Notes: generated by a model not told the origin, from the letters alone. Shown: positions 40,917 to 49,999, numbered from the stretch's first letter. The stretch: DNA of 64,000 nt from Candidatus Peribacteria bacterium (GCA_023245935.1 JAHFJM010000005.1:24164-88163); one strand, 5' to 3'. A program made the numbers and translations.

Positions 40917-41990
40917 CTATCCGTAAATTCCGACCAATACCCCCAGAAACGCAAAGAAGACGCCGACAATCCAGAGGCGCATCGTGACTTTGCTCTCCCC
41001 CCAATTCAGCGCTTCGAGGTGATGGTGGAACGGTGCGGATTTGAAGACTTTCCGCTTGAAGTAACGCTTGCTTGTGAGCTGGATGATCACGGAGAGCATT
41101 TCGATCACGAAGACGAAACCGATGAGCGGGAGGATGAGAACCTGATTGATCATGAATGCGATGACCGCGAGCGTGCCGCCGAGAGCCAGTGAACCCGTGT
41201 CGCTCATGAAGAAGATCGCGGGCGGAACGTTGTGCCAGAGGAACGCAGCGACGGCACCCGCGACGACGCCGCAGAAGGCGGCGAGAACATAGAGTCCGGT
41301 GATGTACGCGACGATGCCGAACGCGCTGAATGCGATGATGAGCAGCCCTCCGGCAAGTCCGTCTAAGCCATCGGTTACGTTGACGGCATTGGCTGTGCCG
41401 ATGAGCACGAACATGAAAAACGGTATGTAGAGCCAGCCGAGCGACAATTCACCGTTGCTGAGTCCCAGCGACGATCCGAATGGAACGTGAATCGAATGAT
41501 AGTTCAGTCGAAAGTAGAACCAACACGCGACGGCACCGCTCATGAGCATCAGCAGCAGGAGCTTTGGGAGCGCATCCAGTCCGCGGTTCTTGCCGGCACC
41601 GATGACATTCATGTAGTCATCGATGGCACCGAGAATTCCGAATCCGATCAGCACCGCGAGCGGCAGGTACACCTGACCGCGCTGCAGGATCGAATGATCA
41701 ACAAGCCCTTGCGCCGAGAAGATGCGTGAGAGGAACACCGTTGCGACAATCGAACCCCAGATCAGGATTCCTCCCATGGTCGGCGTTCCCGCCTTCGACT
41801 CGTGGTACTGCAGAAAGACGCTCGCTGATGCGCCGTCAACGGCTTGAATCCGCAGTTTCTTGCTCAGTTTATAGTGATGCAGCAGCTTCACGAACGGTTT
41901 CGTGTAGATCAACGCGATCACGAATGCGAGGAACGAGTACGCGAGGATTTCGGTGAGGGAAATAGACGGACGGATCGGCAGTGGAAGCAT
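40917..41990 (-). CDS. mraY: Phospho-N-acetylmuramoyl-pentapeptide-transferase
   Basis: A 357-residue polytopic enzyme making lipid I, the first membrane step of peptidoglycan synthesis. Seen: 'KAGTPTMGGILIW', 'GAIDDYMNVIG' (Asp-Asp), 'GTANAVNVTDGLDGLAGGL', 'IFFMSDTGSLALGGTLAVIA', and 'FKSAPFHHHLEALNWGESKV' (the HHH signature). About ten helices. It lies between dnaB and gap on the same strand, away from other mur genes. Confidence 0.97.
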   Translation of the reverse strand: MLPLPIRPSISLTEILAYSFLAFVIALIYTKPFVKLLHHYKLSKKLRIQAVDGASASVFLQYHESKAGTPTMGGILIWGSIVATVFLSRIFSAQGLVDHSILQRGQVYLPLAVLIGFGILGAIDDYMNVIGAGKNRGLDALPKLLLLMLMSGAVACWFYFRLNYHSIHVPFGSSLGLSNGELSLGWLYIPFFMFVLIGTANAVNVTDGLDGLAGGLLIIAFSAFGIVAYITGLYVLAAFCGVVAGAVAAFLWHNVPPAIFFMSDTGSLALGGTLAVIAFMINQVLILPLIGFVFVIEMLSVIIQLTSKRYFKRKVFKSAPFHHHLEALNWGESKVTMRLWIVGVFFAFLGVLVGIYG

Positions 41991-42028
41991 GGAAAGACGG
42001 AAGACGGTGTGTAAAAACCTTCTGAATA

Positions 42029-43465
42029 TTATTCATCATCCATCGCCATTTTTCTGTAGGACTGCGTCGCAGGCTTCATCTGACCGATTAATTTTCCGCT
42101 CGATTTCGATGCGAACGACTGCGCTTCATGCGCTTTGTCGACATCATAGAATCGCATCTGTTCTTTCTTGAACATCAGCTCGATTCTGCCGGTCGGACCG
42201 TTGCGGTGCTTGCGGATATAGATATCCGTGATGCCCGGACGATCGGAATCTTCCTCGTAGTAATCTTCGCGGTACATCATGAGCACCACGTCCGCATCCT
42301 GCTCGATGGAACCGGACTCACGGAGGTCACTCAGCTGCGGGATGTTGCCTGGACGGTTCTCGACCGCGCGGGAGAGCTGGCTGAGAGCGACGATGGGGAT
42401 CTTCAGTTCGCGACCGAGCATTTTGAGCGATCTCGAAATTTCAGAAATTTCCTGCACACGATTCCCGACGTAGCCCTGATTTCCCGTACTCATGAGCTGC
42501 AAGAAGTCGATGATGATCATGTCGAGCCCGTGCTCCATCTGCAGACGTCTGGCTTTCGCACGCAGTTCGGGGATCGACGAGCCCATCGAGTCGTCGATGA
42601 AGATGTTGGTCTTATTCAGATCATCCATGATGGGTCCCATATTCTGGAAATCCTTATCGTCGAGTTTTCCTTTCTGGAGCTTCCACGAGTCGACCCCAAG
42701 CATCGAGGCGAATAGACGGTCGACGAGTTGTTCTTTGCTCATTTCGAGCGAGAAGATGGCGATCGTCTTGTTGTGTTTGATCGAAGCGTTCTGCGCAATA
42801 TTCAGCGCAAGTGCCGTCTTTCCCATGCTCGGGCGACCGGCGATGATGATGAGGTCACTGGGCTGGAAGCCGGAGAGCTTCATGTCGAGTGCCGCGTAGC
42901 CGGTTGCAACTCCTTTGATCGCGGAATCTTTCGACTCGTGCATCTCGGCGAACTTCTCGTACCTCGCACTCAGAATTTCGCGAATGTGCACGAACTTTTC
43001 TTTGAGGAACGTCGCGGAGATCTGAAAGACCGTCTTCTCGACTTGTTCCAGGAGATCCGGCACTTCTTTCTCCACCTCGAAGCCGAGGGCTTTGATCTGC
43101 TCTCCCGCCTGGATGATGCGTCGGTGAACGGCTTTGGTTTTGACGATCTGCCCGTACCGGAAGACGTGCGCGGAGGTCGGGACTTTGGAAGCAAGTTCGG
43201 CAAGCAGTGCGCTTCCGCCGACATCCTGCAGTTTCTTGTTGTCGGCGAGTTTCGCACTGACGGTCACGATGTCGATCGGCTGGTGGGACTGGTAAAGAGC
43301 GATCACGGCTCCGTAGATCATCTTGTATGTCGGGTCGTAGAAATCGTCCGCTGCAAGGAGATCGGATACTTTGATGATGGCTTCCGGATCGACGAGGAGC
43401 GCTCCGAGCACGGTTTGCTCCGCTTCGAGGCTGTGTGGTTGCACGTCGAGGAAGGCTTGAGCCAT
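42029..43465 (-). CDS. dnaB: Replicative DNA helicase DnaB
   Basis: A 478-residue hexameric helicase. N-terminal domain 'PHSLEAEQTVLGALLVDPEAI'; RecA-like motor: 'GVATGYAALDMKLSGFQPSDLIIIAGRPSMGKTALALNIA' (Walker A), 'IFSLEMSKEQLVDRLFAS', 'LDMIIIDFLQLMST' (Walker B), 'VALSQLSRAVENR', 'LSDLRESGSIEQDADVVLMMYR' and 'RKHRNGPTGRIELMF'. No intein is present. TACACT lies 8 nt before the ATG. It sits between recA and mraY. Confidence 0.97.
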   Translation of the reverse strand: MAQAFLDVQPHSLEAEQTVLGALLVDPEAIIKVSDLLAADDFYDPTYKMIYGAVIALYQSHQPIDIVTVSAKLADNKKLQDVGGSALLAELASKVPTSAHVFRYGQIVKTKAVHRRIIQAGEQIKALGFEVEKEVPDLLEQVEKTVFQISATFLKEKFVHIREILSARYEKFAEMHESKDSAIKGVATGYAALDMKLSGFQPSDLIIIAGRPSMGKTALALNIAQNASIKHNKTIAIFSLEMSKEQLVDRLFASMLGVDSWKLQKGKLDDKDFQNMGPIMDDLNKTNIFIDDSMGSSIPELRAKARRLQMEHGLDMIIIDFLQLMSTGNQGYVGNRVQEISEISRSLKMLGRELKIPIVALSQLSRAVENRPGNIPQLSDLRESGSIEQDADVVLMMYREDYYEEDSDRPGITDIYIRKHRNGPTGRIELMFKKEQMRFYDVDKAHEAQSFASKSSGKLIGQMKPATQSYRKMAMDDE

Positions 43466-43535
43466 AGGGGGAAAGTGTAGCTGAATTTCCCCCCGAGGCT
43501 AGCTTGTTTCCGGCAGTCGTTCATGATGCGATCAC

Positions 43536-44633
43536 CTATATCGCACTCGCTTTCGTATACGCATCCCGAATCTCTTTCTCGAGCTTCTCGGCAAGTTTCG
43601 TGTGCTCTTTCAGGTACTGACGAGCAATTTCCCGACCCTGTCCGATGGTTTCCTCACCGTGCCTGAAGTACGCGCCTGACTTTTCGATGACACCGTACTT
43701 CACACCAAGGTCGAGGATATCTCCTTCTTTCGAAATTCCCTGCCCGTAGAGAATGTCGAATTCTGCTTGCCTAAACGGTGGTGCGATTTTGTTCTTCACC
43801 ACTTTCACACGTGTGCGGTTTCCGACGATGGTCTGCTCGTCCGCGCCTTTCTCCGTGATCTTATCGATTCTTCGGACGTCGAGTCTAAGAGATGCATAGA
43901 ACTTGAGAGCATTGCCACCTGTTGTCGTTTCCGGATTGCCGAACATCACGCCGATCTTCATGCGCATCTGGTTGATGAAGACGACCGAGCAGTTGGTCTT
44001 GCTGACAATGGATGTGAGTTTTCGCAGTGCCTGGCTCATGAGACGCGCTTGCAGCCCCATGTGGCTGTCGCCCATCATGCCTTCGATCTCAGCTCTGGGA
44101 GTCAGTGCTGCGACGGAGTCCACGACGACGATATCGATGCCGCCGGAACGCACGAGTGTCTCAGTGATTTCGAGTGCCTGTTCACCGTCATCAGGTTGCG
44201 AGACGAAGAGGTTGTCGATATTCACGCCGATGCGTTTCGCGTACTGGATATCGAGTGCGTGTTCAGCATCGATGAAGGCAGCCCTGCCTCCCCTCTTCTG
44301 GATCTGCGCGATCGCATGGAGCGCGAGTGTGGTTTTCCCGGAGGATTCCGGACCGAAGATTTCGATGATGCGACCGGTGGGAATGCCTCCGCCGAGTGCG
44401 AGGTCGAGGCTGATACTTCCGCTGTGATAGGTGTCGATTTGCACCATCTGCGCTTTGCCCATGTTCATGATCGCGCCGGCACCGTACTGTTTCTCGATGT
44501 CTGCGATTGCCGCCTTCAGTGCATCGGTCTTTGCATTGTCGAGTGCGGATGCCACTTTGCCGTCTTTCGACGACATCACTTTCTGTACGGGTGTCGTTGC
44601 TGCAGGTTCTGTGGGGATTGTCTGTTTCGTCAT
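43536..44633 (-). CDS. recA: Recombinase RecA
   Basis: A 365-residue recombinase and SOS coprotease. Seen: '[63 protein letters not shown]' (Walker A GPESSGKT), '[11 protein letters not shown]', '[38 protein letters not shown]' and '[32 protein letters not shown]'. Its first 40 residues before '[15 protein letters not shown]' are Ala/Thr/Lys-rich and longer than usual. The start at 44633 removes a frame that runs through the promoter. Two GTGTAC-N4-GT(A/T)CAC palindromes upstream are likely SOS operators. Confidence 0.97.
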   Translation of the reverse strand: MTKQTIPTEPAATTPVQKVMSSKDGKVASALDNAKTDALKAAIADIEKQYGAGAIMNMGKAQMVQIDTYHSGSISLDLALGGGIPTGRIIEIFGPESSGKTTLALHAIAQIQKRGGRAAFIDAEHALDIQYAKRIGVNIDNLFVSQPDDGEQALEITETLVRSGGIDIVVVDSVAALTPRAEIEGMMGDSHMGLQARLMSQALRKLTSIVSKTNCSVVFINQMRMKIGVMFGNPETTTGGNALKFYASLRLDVRRIDKITEKGADEQTIVGNRTRVKVVKNKIAPPFRQAEFDILYGQGISKEGDILDLGVKYGVIEKSGAYFRHGEETIGQGREIARQYLKEHTKLAEKLEKEIRDAYTKASAI

Positions 44634-44658
44634 GGGAGAGAAGGAGAAAAGAAATAGG

Positions 44659-44674
44659 GTGTACGAACGTTCAC
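44659..44674 (-). promoter_or_regulatory. SOS-box-like palindrome at the recA start of transcription
   Basis: GTGTACGAACGTTCAC. The recA promoter on the minus strand is TTGACG (44702-44707), 17 nt, GATAGT (44679-44684), which puts the expected start near 44672, inside this palindrome. It fits the GTAC-N4-GTWC type of LexA site known in cyanobacteria. Confidence 0.55.
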
Positions 44675-44741
44675 ATGCACTATCTCTCTCTTGAGTATAC
44701 GCGTCAAACAGAAGGACTTGAAAGTGACTAAATTTATTGCG

Positions 44742-44757
44742 GTGTACAATAGTACAC
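44742..44757. promoter_or_regulatory. Second GTGTAC-N4-GTACAC palindrome upstream of recA
   Basis: GTGTACAATAGTACAC, extended by one G-C pair on each side. It lies 2 nt after the stop of the lipoprotein gene and 109 nt before the recA ATG. It may be a second operator or a short terminator stem; no T tract follows on either strand. Confidence 0.5.
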
Positions 44758-44758
44758 C

Positions 44759-45601
44759 TTAGGATTTGATCATTCTGCACTTCCCGATCTTCATCACAGG
44801 ATCAACAATGTCACAGAAGGATCCTTGCGGGCAGAGAACGTTCGCCTCCCCTCCACAAGGTGTTGTGATGTCGCTTCCCGAACCCGTTGTGTTCTCGGTT
44901 TTATCGGACAGAAACTGGAGAGAGCTGAGTGTGTACTCGAATTCGCTCATCACGAGCTTCGCATCCTCCGCACGTTCGAGAGAGGTTTGCGTCGAAGCAT
45001 CGAAGTGCAGCTGCAGAATGAAATCTTTTCCCTGCACCAGTACGTCTGTTTTGCCGGATCCTGCATCGCTGTCGATACGTACGGCGCGGTGTCCGCTGAG
45101 ATAGTACGGAGTGCCATTCGTCGGAAGAGTCGTGCTCTCGCTTGCCGTGATGACCATCAGCGGAGTGCTCTCTCCCGGAAGCAGGAACGATGCAACGTTT
45201 TTCTGGATGGTTCCCGCCCATCCGCTCGGTGTCTGAATGCGAATGTCGAGTGCGGGAATATTCCAGATATGCAGCCCGGATTCGCCGTTGACAGATGTCA
45301 GTTTGCTGAGCACGAGGACCGGTAGATCATCTTTTGAGGTATTGCTCTCCGCGATGCCTTCGACGTGGACCGTTTGACCTTCGGCGCTCAGGAGATCCTC
45401 CGTCTTACTCTCGACGTAATACATCTTCTTTCCGTTGATGAGCAGGAGATGCGTGCCTCTGCGCAGGAGCGATACCTCTGCAGGAATCAACGTTCCGGTT
45501 GCGCTGATTGGACCCAGAGGAGGCTGATTGACTGGGGTTTTGGTGCATGCTGAAAGGGAAAAGACAAAGCCAACAATTGCAAGGGAAAAGATTCTTTTCA
45601 T
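44759..45601 (-). CDS. Lipoprotein with C-terminal cysteine module
   Basis: A 280-residue protein with a lipoprotein signal ('[15 protein letters not shown]', lipid attachment at Cys in LSAC). The body is beta-rich, and a short C-terminal module with four cysteines ('[19 protein letters not shown]...GKC') resembles small disulfide modules of exported proteins. An OB-like stretch is seen in residues 40-110 ('[14 protein letters not shown]'). TATACT lies 10 nt before the ATG. Function unknown; anchored outside the membrane. Confidence 0.75.
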   Translation of the reverse strand: MKRIFSLAIVGFVFSLSACTKTPVNQPPLGPISATGTLIPAEVSLLRRGTHLLLINGKKMYYVESKTEDLLSAEGQTVHVEGIAESNTSKDDLPVLVLSKLTSVNGESGLHIWNIPALDIRIQTPSGWAGTIQKNVASFLLPGESTPLMVITASESTTLPTNGTPYYLSGHRAVRIDSDAGSGKTDVLVQGKDFILQLHFDASTQTSLERAEDAKLVMSEFEYTLSSLQFLSDKTENTTGSGSDITTPCGGEANVLCPQGSFCDIVDPVMKIGKCRMIKS

Positions 45602-45630
45602 AAGCCTTGCAAGTATAGCACGCTCCGTCG

Positions 45631-46728
45631 TTACTTCTTCTTACTCGCATCAAAGTCGTACACAGCACGACCGACGCGGACGAAGTACGGCATCTTCTGG
45701 AGGTTCAGGCTGATGGTACCCACCTTCACCGTGCGCTGTTTGCCGACCTCTTCGATGATCTGCTTCTTCGACAATGCTCCCTTCGACTTCAGGATTGTCT
45801 CGATGACATCGGCGACCGTACCCGGCTCGTAGCCCCACTCGCGCAGTGCGTAGAGACCGCGACCGACGAGGACGAACTGCGGATAGCGGATGAGCTCGTT
45901 ATGGACGGCCTGCACCGTGACGTTCTTGTGGTCGAAGTGCGCTTCTCTGATTTGGTTTGCGATCTCCATGAAGTGGAGAGGATGTGCGATCTTCTTGAGG
46001 ACGATCTCGACTTTGTCACGGATGGAACGAGGACGGACGAAGCGCCACTCGGTGAGCCCCCAACCTTCCGCGATCTCTTTGAGGCGCTCATCAATGGAGA
46101 GACAACTGGTGATCAGTTCCTGAGACGGAACGCGACCCTGGAACGCAGGCATCGCTTGGATCGAACTGATCAGCTCCGCCGCCTTCATACAGGAGTGACG
46201 CTTGTTGAGGAACTTCACCGCCATGTCGACGATGGTGGAGACGTCATCCAGAGAGAGACTCGAGAGTCTCCAGAACGGCTTGTAGGTGAGGCTGTGTCCT
46301 TCGGAGGCGATCTCGGTGTCGATGGAGAAGCTGAGCTTCAACACGGTGCCGTCGATCATCTCTGCGCTTGGGAGATGTTTGAGAACGCTTGAGATGAGTT
46401 CCGTCGACAGCATGAGTCCTCCGTGTGATGCGAGAATTCCCTTCGCAATTTCGTTCACTTCATTCAGTCTCGTCGTGCGGACCGTCCGCTTGAGCTTGCT
46501 TAAGGCAATGCTCTCGATCTGACGGATGCGCTCCCTCGTGACATTGAAGTGCTTCCCGATCTTCTCGAGCGTCTGCTTCCCCTGCCCCGTGAGTGCGAAC
46601 CTCCGTTTGATCACTTCCGTTTCCTTCTGCGTCAGTACCAGAAAAAGATCGCCGAGTAATTCCTGAAGATTCAGGTTGAGTTGCGACTTGGAGGCGGCGG
46701 TCTGAGAGGCGGAAGTGGAAGATGCCAT
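45631..46728 (-). CDS. Sigma-70 region 4 / HARE-HTH regulator
   Basis: A 365-residue protein. Residues about 28-85 match primary-sigma region 4 ('LTQKETEVIKRRFALTGQGKQTLEKIGKHFNVTRERIRQIESIALSKLKR'). There is no region 2 or 3, so it cannot work as an ordinary sigma factor. Residues about 240-305 form a HARE-type winged helix ('IAHPLHFMEIANQIREAHFDHKNVTVQAVHNELIRYPQFVLVGRGLYALREW'), followed by a second winged helix ('VADVIETILKSKGALSKKQIIEEVGKQRTVKVGTISLNLQKMPYFVRVGRAVYDF'). HARE domains occur in the RNA-polymerase delta subunit. It probably binds -35 DNA or polymerase. A structured leader precedes it. Confidence 0.85.
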   Translation of the reverse strand: MASSTSASQTAASKSQLNLNLQELLGDLFLVLTQKETEVIKRRFALTGQGKQTLEKIGKHFNVTRERIRQIESIALSKLKRTVRTTRLNEVNEIAKGILASHGGLMLSTELISSVLKHLPSAEMIDGTVLKLSFSIDTEIASEGHSLTYKPFWRLSSLSLDDVSTIVDMAVKFLNKRHSCMKAAELISSIQAMPAFQGRVPSQELITSCLSIDERLKEIAEGWGLTEWRFVRPRSIRDKVEIVLKKIAHPLHFMEIANQIREAHFDHKNVTVQAVHNELIRYPQFVLVGRGLYALREWGYEPGTVADVIETILKSKGALSKKQIIEEVGKQRTVKVGTISLNLQKMPYFVRVGRAVYDFDASKKK

Positions 46729-46755
46729 ACGCGTGGTAGGAAGGTGGGAAATAAA

Positions 46756-46882
46756 ACTATCTTGTTCTACCAGAACGTTGACAGAAAATAAAGTTAAATT
46801 TGCTTTCCTGTTCGTCGGGCAGAGCGATGCTCACAGATTTTTTACGGATCGCTTTCTGTTGAGCTGAAAAGAGCAAGATAGT
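46756..46882 (-). ncRNA. Structured leader or small RNA upstream of the sigma4-HARE gene
   Basis: On the minus strand ACTATCTTGCTCT (46882-46870) pairs with AGAACAAGATAGT (46768-46756), 12 of 13 bases, closing a 127-nt domain. Inside, ACAGAAA pairs with TTTCTGT and AGCGAT with ATCGCT. The closing stem is followed by TTTTATTT, as in a terminator. A TATAGG hexamer lies 6 nt before the stem. This is unusual among the mostly leaderless genes here. It could be an independent RNA of rod-like shape or an attenuator for the downstream gene. Confidence 0.4.
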
Positions 46883-46918
46883 CGTCCCTATAAAGGGGGA
46901 TATGATAGAATATTTTAG

Positions 46919-47311
46919 CTACATGTCAATAGCATTCTTACGATCCATTTTGATGGTGAGGATGGTACAGGCTGCAAGAGCATCGGGATCGCTTTTGGGA
47001 CCTCCCAGGCTCTTTTTTGTCGTATACCTTTCATCGATAAACTCGACCGGAATTGCAACCAATTTTCCGATGACATCCGCTGCTTCACGAATGAGTCCGG
47101 ATTGCTCCCCCTCCTCACCCGATAGCAAGAGTGGCAGTCCGATGATGAGCGAATCGATTTTTTTCTCCCGTACGACTCGCTCGACTTTCGTTGCCAGTTC
47201 GTGTGCAGTGCTATGGTGAAACGTATCGAGTGCGACGACGACCCCACTTTTCGTATCACCGAAAGCAACACCTGTTCGCCGAAGACCGATGTCGAGTGCG
47301 AGGAGATGCAT
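46919..47311 (-). CDS. ruvX: RuvX/YqgF-family Holliday-junction resolvase-like nuclease
   Basis: A 130-residue RNase-H-fold protein: 'LLALDIGLRRTGVAFGD' (first metal Asp), 'IDSLIIGLPLLLSGEEGEQS', 'VEFIDERYTTKKS' (Glu/Asp), and 'DPDALAACTILTIKMD'. The family is involved in pre-16S rRNA 5' processing and is named for resolvase similarity. The start at 47311 follows TACAAT (47319-47324) by 7 nt. It is downstream of rpsT on the same strand. Confidence 0.92.
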   Translation of the reverse strand: MHLLALDIGLRRTGVAFGDTKSGVVVALDTFHHSTAHELATKVERVVREKKIDSLIIGLPLLLSGEEGEQSGLIREAADVIGKLVAIPVEFIDERYTTKKSLGGPKSDPDALAACTILTIKMDRKNAIDM

Positions 47312-47328
47312 ACAGACCATTGTACTCC

Positions 47329-47595
47329 CTACTTCTTCTTCACATTCACCAACCTGCTCAGGAGTGATTTCTTGTTCGCTGCATTCTTCTTGTGGATGAT
47401 TTTCTTCTTCGCAGCCGTGTCGATTGCCTTGTTCGCCGCGGGAAGTGCTTTGATCGCTTCGTCGATCTTTCCCTCTTTCACGAGATCGCGAATTCTGCGG
47501 ACGTGCGTCTTCATGCTCGTTTTGAACGGCAACCTGCGTGCATTGCGCACTTTATTCTGCCTGGCAGCTTTGATGGAGGAATCGAGAATCGGCAT
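47329..47595 (-). CDS. rpsT: 30S ribosomal protein S20
   Basis: An 88-residue, very basic, all-helical protein matching S20: 'KAARQNKVRNARRLPFKTSMKTHVRRIRDLVKEG' and 'KAIDTAAKKKIIHKKNAANKKSLLSRLVN'. It binds 16S rRNA early in assembly. It is divergent from glmS, with 63 nt between the starts. Confidence 0.95.
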   Translation of the reverse strand: MPILDSSIKAARQNKVRNARRLPFKTSMKTHVRRIRDLVKEGKIDEAIKALPAANKAIDTAAKKKIIHKKNAANKKSLLSRLVNVKKK

Positions 47596-47658
47596 AGAGC
47601 TGAGTAAGGGTAGAGATGAGGATGTGCGGTGTCAATGGAAGACTGATACCATGCTCGT

Positions 47659-49437
47659 ATGTGCGGAATCTTCGGATACATCGGACCTCGGTCGAACGCC
47701 GGCGTTGTCGTGATCAAGGGGCTCAAGAATTTGGAGTACCGCGGATACGATTCGTGGGGTGTTGCGATTCGGAAGAGCGACGGATCGGTACGCATCGAGA
47801 AAGAGGTGGGAAAGATCGGTGCCGTGAAGAACGAGGATTTTGCCGATAGCAGCAGTCTTGCCATTGCGCACTCGCGCTGGGCGACGCACGGTGGAGTGAC
47901 GAAGGAGAACGCGCATCCGCACGTGAGCGGAGACGGACGCATTGCGGTCGTGCATAACGGCATCATCGAAAATTTCGAAGAACTTCGTGAAGAGCTGAAG
48001 AAGCAGGGACACAGTTTCGTATCCGAGACTGACAGCGAGATCATCCCGCATCTGATCGAGGAATTGCTGAAGAAGAAAGGAGTGACACTCGGCGAAGCCG
48101 TGCGAAGCGCCTGCAAGCGTTTCGATGGCAGATATGCGATTCTCGTGATGGACAAGTCATCGCAGATGCTTGTCGCTGCGCGCACGGGCTCCCCTCTCAT
48201 TGTGGGAGTCGGAGAGAAAGAATTTTTCATCGCATCCGATATTCCCGCGTTCCTCGAGTACACGCGCACGGTCGAGTACTTGGATGACGGCGAGATGGTG
48301 ACGGTCGAGAACGGTGCGATTCGTTTTCAGTCAATTGAGACCGGAGAGGAGAGAGCCAAGCGCCTCGTGACGATCGATTGGACGATTAAAGATGCGGACA
48401 AAGGAGTGTACGAACATTACATGATGAAAGAGATCATGGATCAGAAAGAGTCGATTCAACGTGCGGTGCATCAGGATGACACGCAGATCCGCGAAGTCGC
48501 GAAAGCCATCGAGACGTGTCTGGGTTGTATTCTCTCCGCCTGCGGAACAGCCGGCAAAGTGTGCATGGCGGCGGATTACTTCTTCTCGGTAGTCGCGAAG
48601 CGTCATGTGAACTTCGCTCCGGCGAGTGAGTTCAAAATCTACCATCACTTCCTCAAGCCCGAGAGTCTCATTATCGTCGTGAGTCAGTCCGGCGAGACTG
48701 CCGATGTCCTCGAAGCGATGAAGGTGGCAAAGAAGGCGGGGTCGAAGGTTCTCGCGATCGTGAATACCGAAGGCAGCTCGATTGCGCGTGCCGCGGATTT
48801 CACTCTCCTTATTAATGCCGGTCCGGAGCGTGCCGTTGCGTCGACGAAGGCAGCGACGGGGCAGATGGCGGTGCTCCTTCTGATTGCTCATGCGGTTGCC
48901 GGAAAACTGAATGTCGGTCGAACGCTTCTTTTGGAGGCGAGCGGGCAGATCAACGATATGTTGAACCCGCGCTACATCGAGCACATTCACGGCATCGCGA
49001 AGAAAATCTCTCACCATGAGAATATGTATATTATCGGCAAAGGCTGGAACTATCCGATGGCACTCGAGAGTGCGATTAAGATTCAGGAAGTGAGTTATAT
49101 TCATGCCGAAGGTTTCGCCGCGGGCGAGCTGAAGCACGGACCGATTGCGCTCATCGAAGAAGGCACACCGTGCATTGCGCTGATGGGCAATGACGAATTC
49201 ACGGCGGATATTCTGAGCAACATCATGGAGCTGAAAGCTCGCGGTGCCTTCATCATCGCCGTCTCCCCCGTTCGTCACTCGATCTTCGATTTGTGGATCA
49301 AAGTGCCGGACGCAGGTGCCGCGCAGCCGATCGTGAATATCATTCCCATCCAGATTTTGGCTTATTCCCTGGCAGTTCTCAGGGGTAAGGATCCGGATAT
49401 GCCAAGGAATCTTGCGAAGAGTGTGACGGTGAAATAG
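47659..49437 (+). CDS. glmS: Glutamine-fructose-6-phosphate aminotransferase
   Basis: A 592-residue enzyme making glucosamine-6-phosphate for cell-wall precursors. N-terminal Cys-2 glutaminase ('MCGIFGYIGPRSNAGVVVIKGLKNLEYRGYDSWGVA', 'HSRWATHGGVTKENAHPH', 'VVHNGIIENFEELRE'), then two SIS domains ('ILSACGTAGKVCMAADYFF', 'VVSQSGETADVLEAMKVAKKAG', 'STKAATGQMAVL', 'AEGFAAGELKHGPIALIEEGTP') and the family end 'LRGKDPDMPRNLAKSVTVK'. TACCAT lies 6 nt before the ATG. There is no space for a glmS ribozyme upstream, so it is not controlled that way. Confidence 0.97.
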   Translation: MCGIFGYIGPRSNAGVVVIKGLKNLEYRGYDSWGVAIRKSDGSVRIEKEVGKIGAVKNEDFADSSSLAIAHSRWATHGGVTKENAHPHVSGDGRIAVVHNGIIENFEELREELKKQGHSFVSETDSEIIPHLIEELLKKKGVTLGEAVRSACKRFDGRYAILVMDKSSQMLVAARTGSPLIVGVGEKEFFIASDIPAFLEYTRTVEYLDDGEMVTVENGAIRFQSIETGEERAKRLVTIDWTIKDADKGVYEHYMMKEIMDQKESIQRAVHQDDTQIREVAKAIETCLGCILSACGTAGKVCMAADYFFSVVAKRHVNFAPASEFKIYHHFLKPESLIIVVSQSGETADVLEAMKVAKKAGSKVLAIVNTEGSSIARAADFTLLINAGPERAVASTKAATGQMAVLLLIAHAVAGKLNVGRTLLLEASGQINDMLNPRYIEHIHGIAKKISHHENMYIIGKGWNYPMALESAIKIQEVSYIHAEGFAAGELKHGPIALIEEGTPCIALMGNDEFTADILSNIMELKARGAFIIAVSPVRHSIFDLWIKVPDAGAAQPIVNIIPIQILAYSLAVLRGKDPDMPRNLAKSVTVK

Positions 49438-49448
49438 AATTCGCGACT

Positions 49449-49829
49449 ATGTCGCTGAGAGAACGTGTTCAAGATTGGCAGGAGTTGGGGGAGTTAGATG
49501 AACTCTATGCCGAGTTTGAGGCATATGCTCTGGGTATCACTGTGCCATCAGAAGTGAGCACCACTTTACAATTGACCTCCGAGCAGATTCGATCGGCGTT
49601 CGATAATCTTTTTGAGGTATCTACTTTTTGTTTGGCAGATTCTGAACACACGTATCCTACAGTTCTTGAAGCAGTAGAAAAATTTCGTTCAAGAATAGGT
49701 TCAGAGAAATTATTGGAGCTTCTTCTCAGAGATGCGCAAAGCAAAGGCTTGTCAGAATCTGAGTTGGCATCAGAGCTAAAGCGCATTGCAGGCAACACGC
49801 TGTGGAAGCGCAAAGCTGGGAAGAGATAG
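49449..49829 (+). CDS. Hypothetical helical protein
   Basis: A 126-residue, acidic, helical protein following glmS by 11 nt. The C-terminal part ('EKLLELLLRDAQSKGLSESELASELKRIAGNTLWKR') looks like a helix-turn-helix-type bundle but matches no family I can name. TAGAAT, which includes the glmS stop, lies 8 nt before the ATG. Probably co-transcribed with glmS. Confidence 0.6.
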   Translation: MSLRERVQDWQELGELDELYAEFEAYALGITVPSEVSTTLQLTSEQIRSAFDNLFEVSTFCLADSEHTYPTVLEAVEKFRSRIGSEKLLELLLRDAQSKGLSESELASELKRIAGNTLWKRKAGKR

Positions 49830-49879
49830 ATGTTGCGAATCATTTTTCTGCATACACCGCAGCAAGCATGCTGCTCACA

Positions 49880-49996
49880 GTCCTCACCCCCGCCCCCTCT
49901 CCTTCGGCAGGAGAGGGGTGACTCGTGCTTCTCCGAATACGGACATTCCTCTCTTCGCCGCAGCGGAGAGAGGTGCCCATCAGGGCGGAGTGAGGA
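49880..49996 (-). repeat. Composite repeat element, copy 2
   Basis: Read on the minus strand it begins TCCTCACTCCG and ends GGGGTGAGGAC, as in copy 1 at 31559-31681. The block CACCTCTCTCCGCTGCGGCG and the following AAGAGAGGA are identical in both copies. Both hairpin halves are kept in the same order. It lies 3 nt after the TAG stop of the PBP gene, just as copy 1 lies 3 nt after a TAG stop. Confidence 0.65.
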
Positions 49997-49999
49997 TCG

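Noticed and set aside
46902..47219. Plus-strand 105-codon frame opposite ruvX
   Set aside because: Antisense to ruvX; the TATGATAGAAT sequence before it looks promoter-like but the encoded sequence has no coding character.
47611..47658. glmS ribozyme
   Set aside because: Only 63 nt separate rpsT and glmS and a promoter sits 6 nt before the glmS ATG; there is no room for the ribozyme core.
48411..48430. GTGTACGAAC inside glmS as an SOS operator
   Set aside because: Lies in coding sequence and the second half-site does not match.
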